DNA of 47,643 bases from Candidatus Thalassarchaeum sp. (GTDB lineage: Archaea > Thermoplasmatota > Poseidoniia > Poseidoniales > Thalassarchaeaceae). Positions 43,487-47,643 of the stretch are shown piece by piece. The position numbers and the translations under genes were made by a program. The notes under the pieces are model-generated. The model searched no databases, was not told where the DNA came from, and saw nothing but the letters and a program-made list of their open reading frames with translations. Numbering within the stretch: the first letter of the stretch is position 1; each line of letters starts with the position of its first letter. The DNA is taken from assembly GCA_022449345.1 (NCBI GenBank), contig JAKURL010000001.1, forward strand, positions 78,211 to 125,853. Direction: 5' to 3'.

Positions 43487-44305
43487 TTGGAGGAAATTAT
43501 CGCTCTCGCCATTATACTGGTAACCGCCTTCATGTTTGCCCCTTTAGGGCTCGGAGGAGGATTTCTATTCGTACCAACTCTGTACTTCATTCTCGGATGG
43601 GATCTGCAACTTTCCATCGTCTGTTCATTGATTCTAGTTTGGTTCGTCAGCATCGGTTCACGTATAGCCCATGACGAAGGAGGATACATGGTTGCTGGTG
43701 TTGGACGAAAAGGTAGGATTGTCGCCATCGGTGGCGCTGTAATCGGGGCCCTTGCCGCCGACCAAATTATTGCAGAATTAGGTGAAGAGGTCATCAAGCT
43801 CCTAGCGATTTTACTCCTGAGTTTGGTAATTTATCGTGGAATAGTGAAACTAATCGAAGAACAACAAACAAATTTTCGGGAAGAGGATGAAAATCTTTCT
43901 GTGAATGGCGTCCTACTTTACAAGTACAAACTAGGATGTTTAGCAGGAGGCTTGTCTGCTGGATTGATTGGAATTGGAGGAGGAGTAATTTTCACAATGC
44001 TCAATCGTATCATTCTTGGACTTGAACCACATAGAGCAGCCGGAACCTCCTATCTCATCGTAATGAGAGTAGTTCCCGTCGCCATCATCTCTCACCTATT
44101 GTTCGAACCTTCTTTAGCCAATGATATCTCTGAATTTGATACACTAATTCTCACCTTACCTCTCATTGTTCTAATAACTGCATGGGCAGGTGCAAAAACA
44201 GCAATTCGTATGCTTCCACAACGGGTTCTCACCTACCCATACTTGTTCGCAGTCAGTCTTTCTCTAATCAGATACCTAATGGATATCATCGAGAGTCTAA
44301 ACTAG
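43487..44305 (+). CDS. TauE/SafE-family anion transporter
   Basis: 272 aa, starting at TTG 43487 directly after the TGA of the molybdenum subunit. Seven to eight hydrophobic segments are visible, with the two repeated glycine-rich motifs of the family: APLGLGGGFLFVPTL near the N-terminus and GGLSAGLIGIGGGVIFTML in the middle. Members move sulfite, sulfoacetate or other organosulfur anions. Stop/start contact with the molybdoenzyme gene supports a shared pathway, such as export of sulfite or uptake of its precursor. Confidence 0.88.
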   Translation: MEEIIALAIILVTAFMFAPLGLGGGFLFVPTLYFILGWDLQLSIVCSLILVWFVSIGSRIAHDEGGYMVAGVGRKGRIVAIGGAVIGALAADQIIAELGEEVIKLLAILLLSLVIYRGIVKLIEEQQTNFREEDENLSVNGVLLYKYKLGCLAGGLSAGLIGIGGGVIFTMLNRIILGLEPHRAAGTSYLIVMRVVPVAIISHLLFEPSLANDISEFDTLILTLPLIVLITAWAGAKTAIRMLPQRVLTYPYLFAVSLSLIRYLMDIIESLN

Positions 44306-44323
44306 TCAAATGACTTGGTGTCA

Positions 44324-44575
44324 CTAACTTGAAACTGAGTCGATTGGTAGGTCTTCTAGACCCCAATCTGACCAGCTCCATGCTCTTTCATGGAAATAAT
44401 ACAGAATCATTTTGGTGAATAATTCAGTTGCTCCAATAGCCGCTCCTGCAGCCAAAGATCCTGTTATCACGAAAGATATCAATATTGTATCTATTGTACC
44501 TATAGTTCGCCAAGAAATTGTCTTGACTAAACTTCTCTTTCGATTTGCGTGCCCTGTTCCTGGTATGTGAGACAT
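44324..44575 (-). CDS. DUF2061 membrane protein
   Basis: 83 aa. KRSLVKTISWRTIGTIDTILISFVITGS is the DUF2061 signature, followed by a second helix (AAGAAIGATELFTKMILYYFH) and HERAW. It is a small two-helix membrane protein. DUF2061 genes are sometimes seen with sulfate-activation genes, which would fit the sulfur-like block it converges on (18-bp gap to the TauE gene); that link is from memory and uncertain. It lies downstream of the interrupted thiolase. Confidence 0.8.
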   Translation of the reverse strand: MSHIPGTGHANRKRSLVKTISWRTIGTIDTILISFVITGSLAAGAAIGATELFTKMILYYFHERAWSWSDWGLEDLPIDSVSS

Positions 44576-44634
44576 GAAGCATTGTGGTCGCAGGTCATTG
44601 TTAATCTGTTCCTGTATATGTTCAGGAGATTATT

Positions 44635-45870
44635 TCACAAAGATTCGAGAATTATTGAAATTCCTTGTCCGCCTCCGATGCAGGCGGTGGCGATACCGAA
44701 TTTTTTACCCTCACGCTTGAGGGTATGTGCCAAGGTTAGCGTAAGACGACTTCCAGTAGCTGCAAGAGGATGCCCAAGGCCAACTGCACCTCCGTTTATG
44801 TTGACAATTTCATGAGATATTCCCAAATCTTTCATACAAGCAACCGCTTGACCTGCAAATGCTTCGTTGATTTCCCAAAGATCGATGTCTTCGATTCGCA
44901 GTCCAGCTCTCTCGAGTGCTAATTTGCTAGCAGGAACTGGACCATAGGCCATTATGGCTGGCTCAAGGCCGACGATACCCCAGTTAACGATTCTTGCAAG
45001 TGGTTTATCTCAATCGTCAGCGGCCTGTGAAGCGGATTTCAGAACCACTGCAGCAGCCCCGTCGCCCACCCCAGAGGCATTTCCTGCGGTTACCAGTGAA
45101 GTAGGCCCGAAATGGGTCCTGAGAGCAGCCAATGACTCATTACTAGTGCCTCGTACAAAATGATCTTCTTCACTTGTAGAAACAATTCCATCAGGAGTCT
45201 CGACATCTACAATTTCGTCGGCCCAGATGCCATTGTCTACACTGTTTTCTGTTCTTGAATGGCTAATCGCTGCAAAAGAATCGGCTTCCTCACGAGTAAC
45301 ACCGACTCGACGACAAATTTCGTCGCTGGTTTGAGCCATGAAGGAATCACAAGCGGTGTCGAGCAAGTTGGTGAAGAGGTAATCCTCCATATCCTTCTGA
45401 AGTTCTTCTCCCTGTCTTGGAGGTCTGCCTAATTTGTAGATTGAACGCATTCCTCGCAATACATGAGGCGCTTGGCTGAGGTTTTCCATCCCACCAGCGA
45501 CCACAGTATTTGCCTCGCCAAGCATAATCATCTGGGAGGCTGAGATAATTGATTGAATTCCCGAACCGCACAATCGGTTCAAAGTCAGCATTGGAACCTC
45601 TTGTGGGATTCCAGCATTGAGGCCTGCGTGTCGAGCTCCAAAAATCGCTTGGTCGCTGGTTTGTAGAGCATGCCCCATGACCAAATGATCGACTGATTCA
45701 GGGTTAGTTGCGGTGTTTTCCAGAGCACCTTTGATCGCAATAGAACCGAGTTCTTCGGCTGAGACGTCTGCTAAGCGTCCGCCGACTTCGCCATCGCCTC
45801 GCTTGCCTCCAAGCCATTCACAGAATGGAGTTCTCGCTCCACCAATTACCACGACGTCCTCGCTCATCAT
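44635..45870 (-). pseudogene. acetyl-CoA acetyltransferase/thiolase interrupted by an in-frame TGA
   Basis: The minus frame from the ATG at 45870 encodes a 411-codon thiolase, but codon 287 is TGA at 45010-45012. The frame is unchanged across the stop and family sequence continues at once: after ...QAADD-stop come DKPLARIVNWGIVGLEP and MAYGPVPASK. All catalytic parts are present: Cys in LNRLCGSGIQS before the stop, and NEAFA, GGAVGLGHPLAATG (His) and ATACIGGGQG (Cys) after it. The stop-to-stop distance is a multiple of three, so this is a point nonsense change (for example CGA or GGA to TGA), not a frameshift. The product up to the stop lacks the catalytic His and second Cys. It may be a recent pseudogene, a sequencing error or, less likely, a read-through gene. 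An operator-like palindrome is upstream. Confidence 0.85.
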
Positions 45871-45901
45871 TCCCGCCGAGATAACTTCCGTTCATGAGTC
45901 T

Positions 45902-45922
45902 GACTATCCCATAGGGATAGTC
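45902..45922. promoter_or_regulatory. 9-bp perfect palindrome, candidate operator upstream of thiolase
   Basis: The arms GACTATCCC and GGGATAGTC are separated by ATA, with no mismatch. The palindrome is 32 nt upstream of the thiolase ATG on the minus strand. A TATA-like element (AATTTAAC, 45932-45939) lies about 10-15 nt further upstream, so the palindrome covers the expected start site, the usual place for a repressor. It could also be a hairpin in the flotillin mRNA 3' end. Confidence 0.5.
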
Positions 45923-45931
45923 GAGATCTCA

Positions 45932-45939
45932 GTTAAATT
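45932..45939 (-). promoter_or_regulatory. candidate TATA box for the thiolase gene
   Basis: AATTTAAC on the minus strand, touching the end of the flotillin gene. Expected transcription start is about 25 nt downstream, inside the palindrome at 45902-45922. The call is positional only. Confidence 0.3.
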
Positions 45940-47330
45940 CAGTCTTCTTCGGTCATTGAACCGAGGTAATCTGGTAGGTCAACGCCAGCATTCGACGCAA
46001 TGTCATGAAGTGGTGGTAGTGACTTGACGAGATTAGAAATGAAGTTCGAGGTTGAACTTCCGTCTCCGTCTCCACCAGAATCCCATACGGTGATACTGTC
46101 TATCTTCAGGTTGCGAATTGCTTCGACCTGGGCTGATACCATTTGGTCAATCTTCTCAACCATGAGTAGGGTAGCAGCGGCCTTTGGATCTCCGCCAGCG
46201 CTACCAACTAGGCCTTCGTAACCTAGGGCCTTAGCCTGTAGTACCTTCTGGACACCAGCGGCTTCAGCTTCGTAGCGAGCAAGAATTGCATCTGCCTCTC
46301 CACGGGCGATACGGCGTTGTCGCTCGGCCTCTGCCTCTGCAGCAATCTCAACTTGCTGCTTCTGAATCTGCTCACGAACGATGTCGCTAGCCTTCAAGCG
46401 CTCTTCCTCTTCGGTGAATTTGGCCCTCTGGATTTCAGCTTCAGACTTGGCAGTCGCGACTTCAGCACGTTGGTTCGCGGCTGCTTCTGCTTCGGCAAGA
46501 TCCGCGTCTGATTGTGCAATCTCAGCCTTTGCATCGTTCTCACCAGAAACCGCTAATGCTTCTTGCTGACCAACGTAAACACGCTGATCTGCCTCTGCAG
46601 TTTTACGACCCTTCTCTGCTTCAGCGAGGTTTTCTGCGACCTCAATCTCTCGTGCCCTGTCTGCCTTGGCAGCACCAACTGCACCATCTCTCTCAGCATT
46701 TGCAACGTCTACACGTGCGTTCTCAACAGCGGTTGCGGCTGCCTTCTTACCGATGCTCTCGATATAGTCTGATTCATCGGTAATGTCGACTAGGTTCACG
46801 TTGATTAGGTATAGACCAACCTTCTGCAACTCTGTGTCGACGTTGGTCCTTGTGAACTCAAGGAATGAATCGCGGTCTTGGTTAATCTGCTCGATTGTCA
46901 AGGAAGCAACGGTTAGACGAAGCTGGCCGAAGATAATCTCCTTTGCCATTTCTTCAATCTCTGGTTGCTTCAAACCAAGAAGACGCTCTGCGGCATTTGT
47001 CATAATGTGCTTCTCGGTTGAGACACCGATAGTAAATGTCGATGGAACGTTAATTCGAATGTTCTGCAGCGATAGAGCGTTCCTAAGATCGATGTTGATT
47101 GTAATCGGTGTAAGTGAAAGGAATGCATAGTCCTGAATTAACGGCCAAACAAGGGCTGCACCACCATGTATCGTCCTACTCGCCTTACCCTTATCGGTAC
47201 GTCCGTAAACTACCATTACCTTATCTGGTGGACAACGCTTGTATCTTTGCGCAAAGAAAATTACAATTGCAACCAAGAAAAGTAAGGTCGCGAACATCAT
47301 TACCGAGAATAGTGCACTTGCTGTAGCCAT
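45939..47330 (-). CDS. flotillin-like SPFH membrane protein
   Basis: 463 aa. One N-terminal membrane helix (about residues 8-27) precedes an SPFH/Band 7 domain (about 30-200; CPPDKVMVVYGR, HIMTNAAERLLG). A long Ala/Glu-rich coiled coil (about 205-370) with repeated EAE-type heptads follows. A short C-terminal region (SNFISNLVKSLPPLHDI) ends the protein. This is the flotillin architecture. Such proteins organise membrane microdomains, and here an NfeD-like gene lies directly upstream, the common flotillin-NfeD pairing. Confidence 0.93.
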   Translation of the reverse strand: MATASALFSVMMFATLLFLVAIVIFFAQRYKRCPPDKVMVVYGRTDKGKASRTIHGGAALVWPLIQDYAFLSLTPITINIDLRNALSLQNIRINVPSTFTIGVSTEKHIMTNAAERLLGLKQPEIEEMAKEIIFGQLRLTVASLTIEQINQDRDSFLEFTRTNVDTELQKVGLYLINVNLVDITDESDYIESIGKKAAATAVENARVDVANAERDGAVGAAKADRAREIEVAENLAEAEKGRKTAEADQRVYVGQQEALAVSGENDAKAEIAQSDADLAEAEAAANQRAEVATAKSEAEIQRAKFTEEEERLKASDIVREQIQKQQVEIAAEAEAERQRRIARGEADAILARYEAEAAGVQKVLQAKALGYEGLVGSAGGDPKAAATLLMVEKIDQMVSAQVEAIRNLKIDSITVWDSGGDGDGSSTSNFISNLVKSLPPLHDIASNAGVDLPDYLGSMTEED

Positions 47331-47404
47331 AACTATCGTTCCGGACTGAGACGAGGCGGTCTAACTGATTAATGCTGTGTCGGCACAATCAAGATTCAAT
47401 GGAG

Positions 47405-47419
47405 TTAATCAGTGATTAA
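47405..47419. repeat. 7-bp inverted repeat at the end of the NfeD-like gene
   Basis: TTAATCA and TGATTAA are separated by one G; the repeat overlaps the stop codon of the NfeD-like gene. The half-site TGATTAA recurs as a direct copy at 47366-47372 upstream of flotillin. This may be a weak hairpin or a regulator site. Confidence 0.35.
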
Positions 47420-47643
47420 ACTCGTTTAACGATAAGTGTTGAACTGATTATATCGACAACTTCGATGAAGTCTCCTGTCGCTATTCCTTGCCCGTCTTCG
47501 GACTTTGCATTGTAGGTCTTTTGCCCCCCACCAACTTCCACAGTTACTTGGCCAACGCCACCTTCTGGTATCCTTCGCAGGATGTTGAGCCGCGGAGTTT
47601 GAGACGTTTCCGTTAAGCTTCGTATGCTTGAACTGGAAATCCA
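47416..47643 (-). CDS. NfeD-like protein, C-terminal part only (5' end outside window)
   Basis: The minus strand is open from the window edge to TAA at 47416-47418, giving 76 codons of the C-terminus. IPEGGVGQVTVEVGGGQKTY, then GIATGDFIEVVDIISSTLIVKRV, fits the OB-fold domain of NfeD proteins (G-x-V...G-D-x-V-x-V-V...L-x-V). It precedes flotillin on the same strand with an 85-bp gap, as usual for NfeD. The N-terminal membrane and any protease domain lie outside the window. Confidence 0.75.
   Translation of the reverse strand, partial: WISSSSIRSLTETSQTPRLNILRRIPEGGVGQVTVEVGGGQKTYNAKSEDGQGIATGDFIEVVDIISSTLIVKRV

Noticed and set aside
45010-45012. TGA in the thiolase as selenocysteine
   Set aside because: The position is not a catalytic site or a known Sec site, and the local residues suggest a Gly or Arg codon changed by one base.
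44635-45870. Two separate genes (short thiolase halves)
   Set aside because: Both halves are in one frame, family sequence continues directly after the stop, and the downstream half has no ribosome site before its first Met.

Overview
The window is best read as archaeal, probably a planktonic marine euryarchaeote of the Poseidoniales (Marine Group II) type. The archaeal signature is direct: an eRF1-type release factor with NIKS and GGQ motifs, aIF2-beta, an aTrm56-like tRNA 2'-O-methyltransferase, class I lysyl-tRNA synthetase, an archaeal-type UMP kinase, a GfcR-like HTH-phosphoribosyltransferase regulator and a TraB-family membrane protein. These sit among genes of bacterial flavour: a branched-chain 2-oxoacid dehydrogenase operon with its own lipoylation enzymes, folate/pterin genes, UbiX, a thiolase and flotillin/NfeD. 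That mixture, together with large secreted Asp/Asn-rich proteins, is what I know of Poseidoniales. The lineage call is inference from gene content, not from a marker tree.

Layout. 1-6931 (minus): two very large surface proteins, one with an acidic C-terminal anchor (3986-6931) and one with thrombospondin-type-3 calcium repeats plus a transglutaminase-like domain that runs off the window (1-3901). 7065-7151: tRNA-Leu(UAA). 7152-8317 (minus): dihydroneopterin aldolase and a pteridine-reductase-like SDR. 8422-16443 (plus): lipA, E1alpha, E1beta, E2, E3, lipB and a class V aminotransferase. 16529-18896: UbiX and a membrane-anchored SAP-PA-M28 peptidase. 18900-22383 (minus): eRF1, ArgRS and peroxiredoxin. 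22484-24301 (plus): UMP kinase and three small zinc-ribbon or membrane proteins. 24309-25436 (minus): Nog1-like GTPase. 25516-27642 (plus): an unknown protein, pterin carbinolamine dehydratase, thioredoxin-like ferredoxin and a VAT1-like oxidoreductase. 27699-28109 (minus): aIF2-beta. 28203-30910 (plus): dUTPase, GfcR-like regulator and LysRS. 30912-37228 (minus): membrane protein, aTrm56, carA, carB and a FUN14-like protein. 37284-44305 (plus): dihydropteroate synthase, TraB-like protein, a fused ferredoxin-NrfD subunit, a molybdopterin catalytic subunit and a TauE/SafE transporter. 44324-47643 (minus): DUF2061 protein, a thiolase broken by an in-frame TGA, flotillin and the C-terminus of an NfeD-like protein.

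How the genes work together. The 8.4-15.3 kb block is a self-contained lipoate-dependent dehydrogenase module: LipB and LipA make the cofactor carried by the E2 lipoyl domain. The pterin theme recurs at three places (FolB plus reductase, PCD, FolP). The 39.3-44.6 kb block looks like a cytoplasm-facing molybdenum enzyme with a quinone-linked membrane partner and an anion exporter, probably acting on sulfur compounds. CarAB, UMP kinase, dUTPase and the GfcR-like protein form a loose pyrimidine set.

Gene density is very high. No gap exceeds about 135 bp, so there is no unexplained gene-free stretch of 300 bases. Several neighbours overlap or abut, and a fused stop/Shine-Dalgarno module (TGAGGTGA or a variant, then ATG) recurs at gene junctions. 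No CRISPR array, insertion sequence or rRNA was seen.
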